Source of the DNA: Agarivorans sp. Toyoura001
GTDB lineage: Bacteria > Pseudomonadota > Gammaproteobacteria > Enterobacterales > Celerinatantimonadaceae
NCBI RefSeq assembly: GCF_005405585.1
Contig: NZ_BJEQ01000002.1
Location: 124,001 to 188,000, forward strand
Length of the DNA: 64,000 nt
Reading direction: 5' to 3'
Shown here: positions 9,239-17,033 of the stretch, piece after piece
How the letters are laid out: every line of letters begins with the position of its first letter
How positions within the stretch are numbered: the first letter of the stretch is position 1
Position numbers and translations under genes: made by a program
The notes under the pieces: model-generated
What the model was told of the DNA's origin: nothing
The model's input: only the letters and a program-made list of their open reading frames with translations
Database searches by the model: none

Positions 9239-10135
9239 CTAGGCCACCAACTTTAAGCCAATCACACTCAAGCACACGAGGCTCATCATCAGCCATTGTT
9301 TAGTGCTTGGTTTCTCGCCCAATAGCCATAAACCCAACACCATACTAAATACCATCATCGTGCTTAATATTGCCGCAGCAATGGCCAACGGGCCGAGAGT
9401 CATCGCTAATGCGTAACACCCCGTACCGATCACTGTAGGTGATGCATAGATAAGAATCTGTTTAAAATGGGTAAAACTAATGCCTTGAAAACCGTTGTTT
9501 ACGGTAAACAAACCGCGGCCAAATGCCATCAACATGGCCATGACCCCAATCATCACCTCCCAAGCATAACCCACTAAAAAAGGATGACTAGAACGCGACA
9601 TACTGGCCACCAATACCAAGGCGCAAGACATTAACGCGCCGTAACCAGCACTCGCTAATATTCCCACTAGCGGTTTGTAGTGAAGGGAAGCTTGCAGCGC
9701 TACGTGTTTAGCTCGCCGAGCTTGGCTAGCGCCCAGTAGCAACACCGCCACCAAGGTAAACCCGCCCATTAACCATTGCTGCGCACTCAAGCGTTCATCA
9801 AGAAAAACTTGCCCCAGCAAGGCCACAAATAACGCGGTGAATGCCATGGATAAGGCGCTAGCAATACCAACCGGTAAACGCACAAAGGCAATGGCATTAG
9901 CCCAATTACCTAAGGCAGCCAAACTCGCCGCCAAGACTAAGTATCCCGTTTGATCAGCAAAGTCTGCATAAGCCGAGCGCGGTACTAATAACAATAAAGG
10001 CGACATGCTAATCAGTAAACTTAGCCCGCGATAGGCAACTGCGCTAAGTGGGTCGGATTGACGATATACTTTGGCCATTAATACGCCTTGCAAGGCGTAA
10101 GCGAGGGTGGCGCTTAAGGCAATAATAAAAAACAC
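9239..10135 (-). CDS. EamA/DMT-family transporter
   Basis: 298-residue inner-membrane protein with about ten hydrophobic helices arranged as two EamA repeats (roughly residues 3-130 and 150-295), the architecture of drug/metabolite transporters such as RhaT and YdcZ relatives. Family members export amino acids, metabolites or drugs; the substrate is not predictable. It is separated from DUF1772 by only 35 nt on the same strand, so the two are probably co-transcribed. Confidence 0.88.
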   Translation of the reverse strand: MFFIIALSATLAYALQGVLMAKVYRQSDPLSAVAYRGLSLLISMSPLLLLVPRSAYADFADQTGYLVLAASLAALGNWANAIAFVRLPVGIASALSMAFTALFVALLGQVFLDERLSAQQWLMGGFTLVAVLLLGASQARRAKHVALQASLHYKPLVGILASAGYGALMSCALVLVASMSRSSHPFLVGYAWEVMIGVMAMLMAFGRGLFTVNNGFQGISFTHFKQILIYASPTVIGTGCYALAMTLGPLAIAAAILSTMMVFSMVLGLWLLGEKPSTKQWLMMSLVCLSVIGLKLVA

Positions 10136-10235
10136 TATGGCACTCAGTTGTTAATGTTAGCTAAAGCCTACGCAACTGAGTTTGCAGCAACAAGCCAATA
10201 AACAAGCATCAACATGGCGCAACTAAAAAACGTAA

Positions 10236-10269
10236 AAAAACGCGCAAACAAAAATTTTAGCGCGTTTTT
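10236..10269 (-). terminator. terminator of the second PEP-CTERM gene
   Basis: A 10-bp inverted repeat, AAAAACGCGC (10236-10245) and GCGCGTTTTT (10260-10269), 14-nt loop. On the minus strand it ends in a U run 36 nt beyond the stop at 10305. The symmetry allows function in both directions. Confidence 0.7.
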
Positions 10270-10304
10270 AGAACAAACTGGAAACCATACTTTAGTGGTA
10301 TTGT

Positions 10305-11042
10305 TCAAGCTGCTTTAAGTTTATTACCTATTACTAATCCAATTAGCCCTAAAGCGACAAAAAAGAAACTTTTTGGTTCAGGAACAGGGTTTGATATAGA
10401 AACTCTAGTTGTTCCGACCAAATCTGTACCGATTATTCCCGTCTCACCAATTTCATCATTTAAAAAACTAAATGACATCCCGCGATTAACGTCAAAAACA
10501 TCATTATCTATGTTTGAAAAAATGCTTCCAAGAGTATTTGATCCTACTTGAAAATGGGAAAGCAACAACCCAAATCCACTAAAATGAGTCCGAGCAAACT
10601 GGTAGTCATAGTTTTCAATAAACGAACCGCTAGATTGACCTCTCCAAGAAAACACATCTTCAAAATCCGGTGATTTATCATGGACAAAATTTAGATCTAA
10701 ATAACCATTTAGAGATGAATAATCGAAATTGCCAATATTCCCCAACCTACTCGTTAGTTCAACCATTGCTCCTTGGTAAAACGAACAAATAATCATCGAA
10801 CCACTGTCTAAACAATCAGCTGATTGCGAGGAATCAAATGTGTAGGTCGCGGTATAAATATCACCAATACCAAAGTCATTATAGACTCCACCTAATTTAT
10901 TTACCGCTGACCCGTCATTCAGCAATGTATAATTTGACACTATTTCGAAGTCCATTTCGACTTTAATCACTGACGCCTCAGCATAACTTAGTGAAAGAAA
11001 AAAGCTTAGGAGTACAACAGCCGATTTTCTACCGTAATTCAT
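10305..11042 (-). CDS. PEP-CTERM sorting-domain protein, secreted
   Basis: 245 residues. Signal peptide (hydrophobic VVLLSFFLSLSYAEA) and a C-terminal PEP-CTERM signal: Pro-Val-Pro-Glu-Pro, a hydrophobic helix (FFFVALGLIGLVIG) and a short basic tail (NKLKAA), which is weaker than the usual RRR. The middle is rich in Asp/Ser/Gly, predicted beta, with a conserved-looking 'YTATYTFDSSQSADC' segment seen in other PEP-CTERM proteins. The gene is visibly more AT-rich than its neighbours and has its own terminator, so it may have been acquired separately. Function unknown; presumably surface or matrix. Confidence 0.8.
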   Translation of the reverse strand: MNYGRKSAVVLLSFFLSLSYAEASVIKVEMDFEIVSNYTLLNDGSAVNKLGGVYNDFGIGDIYTATYTFDSSQSADCLDSGSMIICSFYQGAMVELTSRLGNIGNFDYSSLNGYLDLNFVHDKSPDFEDVFSWRGQSSGSFIENYDYQFARTHFSGFGLLLSHFQVGSNTLGSIFSNIDNDVFDVNRGMSFSFLNDEIGETGIIGTDLVGTTRVSISNPVPEPKSFFFVALGLIGLVIGNKLKAA

Positions 11043-11102
11043 TTTTTAAATAATTCCCTTTATTAATCAATTCCTTTTTATATGATGGCTTTTTCTAGAT
11101 AA

Positions 11103-11118
11103 AATTGCACGAGCAATT
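11103..11118. promoter_or_regulatory. inverted repeat upstream of the PEP-CTERM gene
   Basis: AATTGC-ACGA-GCAATT, six-base arms with a 4-nt centre, 61 nt upstream of the start at 11042 in an AT-rich intergenic region. The size fits a dimeric repressor or activator site. No protein can be assigned. Confidence 0.3.
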
Positions 11119-11161
11119 GATATAAAAGCTATTTAATCGTTCATTTAAATCGCCAGCAAGC

Positions 11162-12076
11162 TCAGGCAATTAGATATAGTTGCTCCTGCTTGGCTAAATA
11201 CTGCTTCAAATAATCAATCAGTAAACGCAGCTTTTTAGAGCTAGTGGCCCCTTTAGGAAACACGCAGTAAACGTCAATATCTTGCAACTGATAATCACTC
11301 ATCAATACTTCTAAATTGCCCGTTTTAATCTTTGGCAATGCATCATATAAGGGGACTCGCCCTAAACCATGCCCACCCTCAATAAAAGCCGTTCTTGCTG
11401 CTGCGTTATTGGTGCTAATGCCCCCCTTGGTTTTGATACTAAAAGACCGAGACCCCTTAGTTAGCTGCAAAGTATTAGAGCCTGCGGTATAAATGACCCA
11501 TTGATGGGCGTCTAAATCTGCCGGCTGCTGGGGGCGTCCTTGTTTGTTCAAATAATCGGGCGAGCCACATAAACAGGTCTTTAAGGTCGTGAGTTTGGAC
11601 GCCTGTAAACCAGAGTCTTCTAGTTCGGCGCCGCGAATGGCTAAATCAAAACCATCTTGAATGACGTTTACCACCTCATCACTTAATACCAGTTCAATGT
11701 TGATTTTGGGGTACAAAGCTCGAAACAGATTAAGTGCAGGCACAATGGTTTGCAGGCCCGCATTGACCGGGCAAGAAATTTTAAGCGAACCTTCAGGCTC
11801 TTGTTTAATATTTTCCATTTGCTGGTTAGCAGCTTTAGCTTGCTCAGCAATATTGTGGCATCGCTGATAATACTGCTCACCCGCTTCGGTTAAATGCAAA
11901 CTGCGGGTAGAGCGGTTAAGCAAACTCACACCTAAATGCTGCTCCAGCTTTTTAACGTGGTAACTCACCACTGCTCGAGTAATGCCTATTTGCTTAGCCG
12001 CAGCACTAAAGCTGCCCTGCTCCACCACTTGGGCAAACACCACCATGCTTTTCAATTGCTCAAAAGAAACGCTCAC
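11162..12076 (-). CDS. LysR-family regulator (AaeR/DhcR-like subgroup)
   Basis: 304 residues. The N-terminal helix-turn-helix contains 'SFSAAAKQIGITRAVVSYHV', and the 'LLNRSTRSLHLTEAGEQYY' wing is typical of the large LysR subgroup with AaeR and DhcR. Effector domain from about residue 90. It is divergent from the DJ-1/alcohol dehydrogenase operon with a 163-nt intergenic region containing a sigma-70-like promoter. The context suggests control of an aldehyde-stress operon, which is inference. Confidence 0.9.
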   Translation of the reverse strand: MSVSFEQLKSMVVFAQVVEQGSFSAAAKQIGITRAVVSYHVKKLEQHLGVSLLNRSTRSLHLTEAGEQYYQRCHNIAEQAKAANQQMENIKQEPEGSLKISCPVNAGLQTIVPALNLFRALYPKINIELVLSDEVVNVIQDGFDLAIRGAELEDSGLQASKLTTLKTCLCGSPDYLNKQGRPQQPADLDAHQWVIYTAGSNTLQLTKGSRSFSIKTKGGISTNNAAARTAFIEGGHGLGRVPLYDALPKIKTGNLEVLMSDYQLQDIDVYCVFPKGATSSKKLRLLIDYLKQYLAKQEQLYLIA

Positions 12077-12147
12077 ATCAAACCCTCACCAACTACATCA
12101 GCAGTATTGTATCAATTATTCTACCAATCATGTCTATTTAATCTGCA

Positions 12148-12176
12148 TTGTCGCATTCAAACTTGGGGTCTACACT
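12148..12176 (+). promoter_or_regulatory. sigma-70-like promoter of the DJ-1/YqhD operon
   Basis: TTGTCG (12148-12153), 17-nt spacer, TACACT (12171-12176): four of six matches in each hexamer at ideal spacing, 64 nt before the ATG at 12240. The LysR operator should lie around or upstream of it. Confidence 0.5.
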
Positions 12177-12239
12177 GCTCTCATCGCTACCGTATTTGGC
12201 GGTAGCCAATCAGCTAAAAGCAAATTAAGGAATAAACAG

Positions 12240-12929
12240 ATGAGCGCAGCAAAAAAGATTTTGATGGTACTAACCTCTCACGATCAACTGGGTAATACCG
12301 AACACAAGACAGGCTTTTGGGTAGAAGAATTTGCCGCCCCTTACTACGTGTTTTTAGATGCTGGTTCAGAAATTACTTTAGCTTCTCCCAATGGTGGCCA
12401 ACCACCTATTGACCCAAGCAGCGAACTTGCAGATTTTCAAACCGACGCAACACGCCGTTTCGACAACGACGATGCTGCCAAGCAACAGCTTGCAACCACC
12501 CTAAAGTTAGCAGACCTTGATGCGAGCGATTACGACGCAGTATTCTACCCTGGCGGTCATGGCCCATTATGGGACTTAACCGACAACCCACAATCTATCG
12601 CTTTGCTTGAAAGCTTTATCCAGCAAAACAAGCCGGTTTCTGCAGTATGTCACGCTACCGCGGCACTGCTTAACGTTAAACAAGCTGACGGCCAATTGCT
12701 GGTTAAAGGCAAGGCTGTAACGGGTTTTACTAACAGCGAAGAAGCCGCCGTACAACTCACCGAGGTAGTACCATTTTTACTTGAAGACGAATTAAAGGCA
12801 CGAGGGGCTGATTACCAATCCGTTGCCGACTGGAGCCCATTTGCAGTACAAGATGGTTTAATGATTACCGGACAAAACCCGGCCTCGTCGGAAATGGCAG
12901 CAGAAAAATTACTGCAACAGTTCGCCTAA
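12240..12929 (+). CDS. DJ-1/PfpI superfamily (Hsp31/glyoxalase III-like) protein
   Basis: 229 residues of the class I glutamine-amidotransferase-like fold. The nucleophile elbow is 'SAVCHATAAL' with Cys at about residue 138, and the oxyanion part 'YPGGHGPLWDL' precedes it; the N-terminal 'GFWVEEFAAPYYVFLDAG' is typical of the Hsp31/GLX3 branch. Members act as glyoxalase III, deglycase or chaperone on reactive carbonyls. A much longer frame begins at 11982, but AAGG 9 nt before the ATG at 12240 and the family N-terminus (MSAAKKILMVLTS) decide this start. It is followed 26 nt later by a YqhD-type dehydrogenase: together a carbonyl-detoxification operon. Confidence 0.9.
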   Translation: MSAAKKILMVLTSHDQLGNTEHKTGFWVEEFAAPYYVFLDAGSEITLASPNGGQPPIDPSSELADFQTDATRRFDNDDAAKQQLATTLKLADLDASDYDAVFYPGGHGPLWDLTDNPQSIALLESFIQQNKPVSAVCHATAALLNVKQADGQLLVKGKAVTGFTNSEEAAVQLTEVVPFLLEDELKARGADYQSVADWSPFAVQDGLMITGQNPASSEMAAEKLLQQFA

Positions 12930-12955
12930 TTTCCCTCTCACCTTTTTAAGGAATT

Positions 12956-14116
12956 ATGATGTTGAACTTTTCGTTTCAAAACACCACTCAGATTCATTTT
13001 GGTGAAGGACAAATAGCCTCTCTAAGCCAAGAGGTTCCCGCTAACGCTAAGGTGCTAGTCACCTACGGCGGTGGCTCAATCAAAAGTAACAGGGTTTATG
13101 ACCAAGTTGCTAAAGCCTTAGAGAATCATCAATGGTCTGAGTTTTCTGGCATTGAACCTAATCCAAGTTACGACACCTTAATGCGCGCTGTTGAGCAAAT
13201 AAAGGCTGAAGGCTTAGATTACATTTTGGCAGTAGGCGGTGGCTCGGTGATTGATGGCAGTAAGTTTATTGCCGCAGCTGCTGAGTATAAAGGTGACGAC
13301 CCATGGGACATTATTGCCAAACAACACCCCGTTGAGTCAGCGCTGCCTTTGGGTGCGGTGTTAACTCTGCCAGCAACAGGCTCAGAGACTAACCCTGCCG
13401 CGGTAGTAACACGCGATGGTACTAAGTTACCTTTTTACGCCTTAGCGGTGCGTCCAAAGTTTGCGGTATTGGACCCAAGTGTGACTTTAAGTTTATCACC
13501 TCGCCAAGTAAGCAATGGTGTGGTTGATGCTTTTGTCCACGTGATGGAGCAATACCTTACCTACCCAGTAAACGCAAAAATTCAAGACCGTTTTGCTGAA
13601 GGGATTTTGCTAACGTTGATTGAAGAAGGGCCAAAAGCACTCGCCGCTGAAACCTCTCAAGATCTAGAAGTACGCGCTAACATTATGTGGGCAGCCACCA
13701 TGGCTTTAAATGGCCTAATTGGCGCAGGCGTGCCGCAAGACTGGTCTAGCCATATGCTAGGTCATGAGCTTACCGCCGCCTACGGCGTAGACCACGCGCG
13801 CAGTTTATCTATCACCTTACCAGCAGTGATGAAGATTCGTCGTGAAGCCAAAGCCGACAAATTACTGCAATATGCCGAGCGTATTTGGGGCATAAACGAA
13901 GGCGACAGCGAACAACGCATCAACGACGCAATTGCCGCTACCGAAGCGTTCTTCCGCAGCATGCAAGTGCCAGTGAGATTAAGCGACATTGATTTAGGCA
14001 CTAGCGACGTAGAAGTATTGTTGAGCAAGTTGGAACAACACCAAATGGTAGCCTTGGGCGAAGACAAGCAAACGACCCTAGAGGTAAGCCGCAACATTCT
14101 TAACGCGGCTTTATAA
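12956..14116 (+). CDS. yqhD: NADPH-dependent iron-containing alcohol/aldehyde dehydrogenase (YqhD-like)
   Basis: 386 residues, the size of E. coli YqhD (387). The coenzyme-binding Gly-rich motifs 'VTYGGGSIK' and 'LAVGGGSVIDGSKF' and the 'TLPATGSETNPAAVV' stretch are typical. Metal ligands are expected at Asp in 'GVVDAFVHVMEQYL', His in the same motif, and His in 'WSSHMLGHEL' and 'GVDHARSL'. YqhD reduces short-chain aldehydes such as methylglyoxal, acrolein and malondialdehyde. Two tandem ATGs (12956, 12959) follow AAGG; the second has the better spacing. Second gene of the DJ-1 operon, ending in a strong terminator. Confidence 0.9.
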   Translation: MMLNFSFQNTTQIHFGEGQIASLSQEVPANAKVLVTYGGGSIKSNRVYDQVAKALENHQWSEFSGIEPNPSYDTLMRAVEQIKAEGLDYILAVGGGSVIDGSKFIAAAAEYKGDDPWDIIAKQHPVESALPLGAVLTLPATGSETNPAAVVTRDGTKLPFYALAVRPKFAVLDPSVTLSLSPRQVSNGVVDAFVHVMEQYLTYPVNAKIQDRFAEGILLTLIEEGPKALAAETSQDLEVRANIMWAATMALNGLIGAGVPQDWSSHMLGHELTAAYGVDHARSLSITLPAVMKIRREAKADKLLQYAERIWGINEGDSEQRINDAIAATEAFFRSMQVPVRLSDIDLGTSDVEVLLSKLEQHQMVALGEDKQTTLEVSRNILNAAL

Positions 14117-14134
14117 AAACAATCCTCATCACTT

Positions 14135-14166
14135 AAAAACAGGGCGCTAGCGCCCTGTTTTTTTTT
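14135..14166. terminator. strong bidirectional terminator between yqhD and the cytochrome gene
   Basis: A perfect palindrome ACAGGGCG-CTAG-CGCCCTGT flanked by an A run on the left and nine T on the right (14135-14166). It sits between convergent genes and can end transcription in both directions. Confidence 0.9.
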
Positions 14167-14182
14167 GCCTTTATTAATCGCT

Positions 14183-16363
14183 TTAAAGCGTTTTAAGATA
14201 CTCAATCATCGCGTCACATTGCTCTGCAGTAAACGCCGTCCCTATCGCACCAGTCACCTGATTCAGATAATGTTTTTTCGGATCGTATTGGTCGGAAAAG
14301 TGGTGGCCACTATTGTGATTACCCGGTATCGACGTATCCAACACAAAGTAACCGTCTTGCGTGTATTTCTGCCCGCGCTTAAGGGTAAGCTTTGCCTCTT
14401 CTGCAAAACCTTTCGGCTGCAACAAACCCACATTTACCGAGTCAAAAGCAATATTGCCCATTTGTAAGTACTTAGGCCGCTGACCACCTTCTGGGCAGAG
14501 TAAATCTCGCAATGTAGCCACTGACCCATTGTGTAAAAAAGGCGCGGTGGCCCATACCCCATTTAGTGGGCGAGCTTTATATCCTGAAGTTGCGCGAATA
14601 CAGTTTGGTCGGCCACCTTCAAACTTGGCTTGTAACGCAGGATCACTCAACCCATTTTGCTTAAACCAAGCATCAATGGTTTGCTGCACAATTGCCCCCA
14701 ACGCAAAGCCAAACAGTATATTGCCGCCGTCTTTAACAGGCAGATCCACCAGCGTTGTTGGCGAGGGCTCTTGCCCTAAAGGCCCGCGGTATGCCCCCTG
14801 TTCGCCATAGGCAAATTGCTTAGTTTGTTGCGCCGCATAGAGCTGATTAGGATCTTCACCACAGATCACTTGATCAATACCTAAACCGGGAATAACCTGA
14901 CCAGCGGGTACATTTGCTACGCCAGCAGTGCCCAAGGTTCGCCGCGCTAATACATTTGCCTGCGCAGAATCAGTCCCCACTTGCGACAGTTGAATCAAAT
15001 TAAGTTTTAGTACTTTTTCTTTGGTTTCTCGCGGCACACCTTGATGCTGATAAACAATGGGAGAAAAATACTGCTCCTGCCATATCTGCTCCGTATTTAA
15101 GGCAGGAAGATGGCAACCCTGACACTTTGATTGATACAAAGAAGCACCAAGCTCAGCCTTTGTCTTATCTATAGCGCCAAACTCCCACTTGGGCCCTTGC
15201 AAGCCAGAGAATCCATCAATTGGGTTAGGTTGGTTCCCCCCTAAAAAATCTTCTAACCACACTAAGTTTTGCATAGGAATCGATGAGGAAAAACGCTGGT
15301 CATCAAGCGAACTTTGCATATCCACATAGGCGTTAACGCCCATGGCTTCACCCGCATTCCTAATCAACGGCCCCATGATGGAGGCATCGTATTGCACCCA
15401 ATCAAACCAAGACGCAGTCCATAAATGGGGATAGTTAACCGGCGCATTGATAGCGTGGTAATTATCGCGACGATTCACATTTTCGGAGAACACTTGGTTG
15501 CCAATGCGATTCAGCGCATCCAATCGCATAAAGCCTTCATCAACATCAATAATATCGGTATTCCCAGCACTGGCACTAACGATACTCGCCAACTCATCGG
15601 CTAAATTGAGTTTAGTTGCAGGGCTGTATGCGGGGCCTAATACGCGACGGGCGAAGCGATCAAAACGTCCATCAAAAAAGGGAATTTTACTCGACAGCGC
15701 GGTTTGGCCAAGCGCCGCGGCAAGGGTGCTGGTTAACAAGGTTAAATCGGTAGTCGCTGGCGCCCCATCAATCACGTACTCAACCTTATGCTCACCTTCG
15801 CCGTGGATAAAATGCCCGGTGTGGCAAGCTGCGCAGGTAAAGCCGACTCCTGCAGTTCGAGTGGGGTAACCCGGCAAAGTAATTGAGTCAGAGCGCGCAA
15901 AGCCAATAGGTAAACCATCGGGGTTATATTTGTCTGCTTCAGAGCGAATAAAACCAAAACGAAGTAAAAACTCATTGGCGGTAAATAAGCCCTTGTCGGA
16001 GAAACTGTTGAGAAGCAAAAAAGACCAGATAGAGCTACTGGGTTGCTCTAATTCAACAAACCAGTGATAAGGAATAGGAATGGTGCGTGTGCCTTGAGAG
16101 ATATGATGATATTTCTTGGCATCTTCACTCACATACTGCCCTTTGCTTCCCCAGTTTTGATCAGGCCAATATTGCTCAAGCCAAGAGCCGTCACGATGAG
16201 TAACTTGTAATTCGGGTAAATGAGGAGGGGTTAAGGTATCTACAATGCTTCTCACTTTGTCGCTGCTTAACACTGCCAGAACAAAGATAAACACAACAAT
16301 AATAGCGGCAACAATAAAACGAATAATCCACTGACGAGTAATAGCAGGGGCAACAACACTCAT
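14183..16363 (-). CDS. large dihaem c-type cytochrome, RoxA/cytochrome-c-peroxidase-like
   Basis: 726 residues from the preferred ATG at 16363 (AAGGAA 8 nt upstream; a GTG-free longer frame starts at 16408). An N-terminal transmembrane anchor (IIRFIVAAIIVVFIFVLAVL) is followed by a periplasmic region. Two haem c sites are seen: CAACH at about 177-181 and CQGCH at about 414-418. The ~237-residue spacing and size resemble the rubber oxygenase RoxA group and related 'dihaem peroxidase-like' proteins. 'ATAPFLHNGSVATLRDLL' is the distinctive C-terminal motif of the dihaem peroxidase superfamily. Likely periplasmic, oxygenase or peroxidase on an organic substrate; the real substrate is unknown. No partner electron carrier nearby. 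An intact single-gene unit. Confidence 0.82.
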   Translation of the reverse strand: MSVVAPAITRQWIIRFIVAAIIVVFIFVLAVLSSDKVRSIVDTLTPPHLPELQVTHRDGSWLEQYWPDQNWGSKGQYVSEDAKKYHHISQGTRTIPIPYHWFVELEQPSSSIWSFLLLNSFSDKGLFTANEFLLRFGFIRSEADKYNPDGLPIGFARSDSITLPGYPTRTAGVGFTCAACHTGHFIHGEGEHKVEYVIDGAPATTDLTLLTSTLAAALGQTALSSKIPFFDGRFDRFARRVLGPAYSPATKLNLADELASIVSASAGNTDIIDVDEGFMRLDALNRIGNQVFSENVNRRDNYHAINAPVNYPHLWTASWFDWVQYDASIMGPLIRNAGEAMGVNAYVDMQSSLDDQRFSSSIPMQNLVWLEDFLGGNQPNPIDGFSGLQGPKWEFGAIDKTKAELGASLYQSKCQGCHLPALNTEQIWQEQYFSPIVYQHQGVPRETKEKVLKLNLIQLSQVGTDSAQANVLARRTLGTAGVANVPAGQVIPGLGIDQVICGEDPNQLYAAQQTKQFAYGEQGAYRGPLGQEPSPTTLVDLPVKDGGNILFGFALGAIVQQTIDAWFKQNGLSDPALQAKFEGGRPNCIRATSGYKARPLNGVWATAPFLHNGSVATLRDLLCPEGGQRPKYLQMGNIAFDSVNVGLLQPKGFAEEAKLTLKRGQKYTQDGYFVLDTSIPGNHNSGHHFSDQYDPKKHYLNQVTGAIGTAFTAEQCDAMIEYLKTL

Positions 16364-16557
16364 GACCTGATTCCTTTCTTCCTTGAAGGGCTCTAGTCCA
16401 TAAACCATAGAAGATTTAACTTAATATTGTAAGCTTAATGCGCGCAGTGTCAGTATTTGCTAGTTTCGTTGTGTAACGCTGCTTGCACAGCGCTACAGCA
16501 ACGTGAGCATTTCAACAACTCAGATAAGGCTTGGCTCGCCAGCTCCAGAGTCACGCG

Positions 16558-16818
16558 TTAACGAATAATGCGTTTTTTGAGCGCGAAAACAGATTGAACT
16601 TTGCTGTACTTCTCACTGCTCCGCTTGGCCTGAGTACCACTTTGCCAAAATGCTTTATTTCCCTCGGCATACGCTTGAGCGCGGGTAATCCCTATGTCGC
16701 GTAACAGCTCATCACTTAAGCCTAATAGTGCTTGGCGACTGCGACGGCGTGCGCGATACAGAGCGAGACATTTAACTAAACGACGGATACTCAAATTTAC
16801 TTTGTTTAACACCAACAT
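16558..16818 (-). CDS. DUF1127 small protein
   Basis: 86 residues. The core 'LLGLSDELLRDIGITRAQAYAEG' region with the RRRSRQALLGL approach is the DUF1127 (YjiS-like) signature: an Arg-rich helix followed by 'L..L.D..L.DIG'. DUF1127 proteins are small, basic, often stress- or phosphate-related, and some bind RNA. The C-terminal 30 residues are a basic extension. Divergent from the MocR regulator with an operator-rich gap, so MocR may control it. Confidence 0.85.
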   Translation of the reverse strand: MLVLNKVNLSIRRLVKCLALYRARRRSRQALLGLSDELLRDIGITRAQAYAEGNKAFWQSGTQAKRSSEKYSKVQSVFALKKRIIR

Positions 16819-16875
16819 TGGCTTGCTCCTTATTCCGTTAACGGCCTAAACAGCTTAAATTTTGTGCAAGCAAGC

Positions 16876-16988
16876 GTACAGATTCAGAATAACAATGTTT
16901 TAGCATGACAGACGCGCCAAAAGTGCATCTGTCATGCTTGGTCTAGGTTGATCTGTACTGCTTAATTTGGTTTTTTTCCAATCTGTAT
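16876..16988. promoter_or_regulatory. operator array between DUF1127 and MocR genes
   Basis: An 11-bp perfect inverted repeat (AGCATGACAGA at 16902-16912, TCTGTCATGCT at 16928-16938) is nested inside a second 8-bp one (GTACAGAT at 16876-16883, ATCTGTAC at 16951-16958). A further ATCTGTAT lies at 16981-16988. Thus the half-site ACAGA/TCTGT occurs five times, with direct copies of ATCTGT at 16927, 16951 and 16981. MocR/PdxR-type regulators bind repeated half-sites of this kind in divergent intergenic regions. The regulator assignment is inference from location. Confidence 0.6.
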
Positions 16989-17033
16989 TTTGATGTGTTA
17001 TTACTGAGGGATATTGCGGCTAAGGATGCGCCC

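Noticed and set aside
12406-12591. Minus-strand frame inside the DJ-1 gene
   Set aside because: Antisense shadow without start signals.
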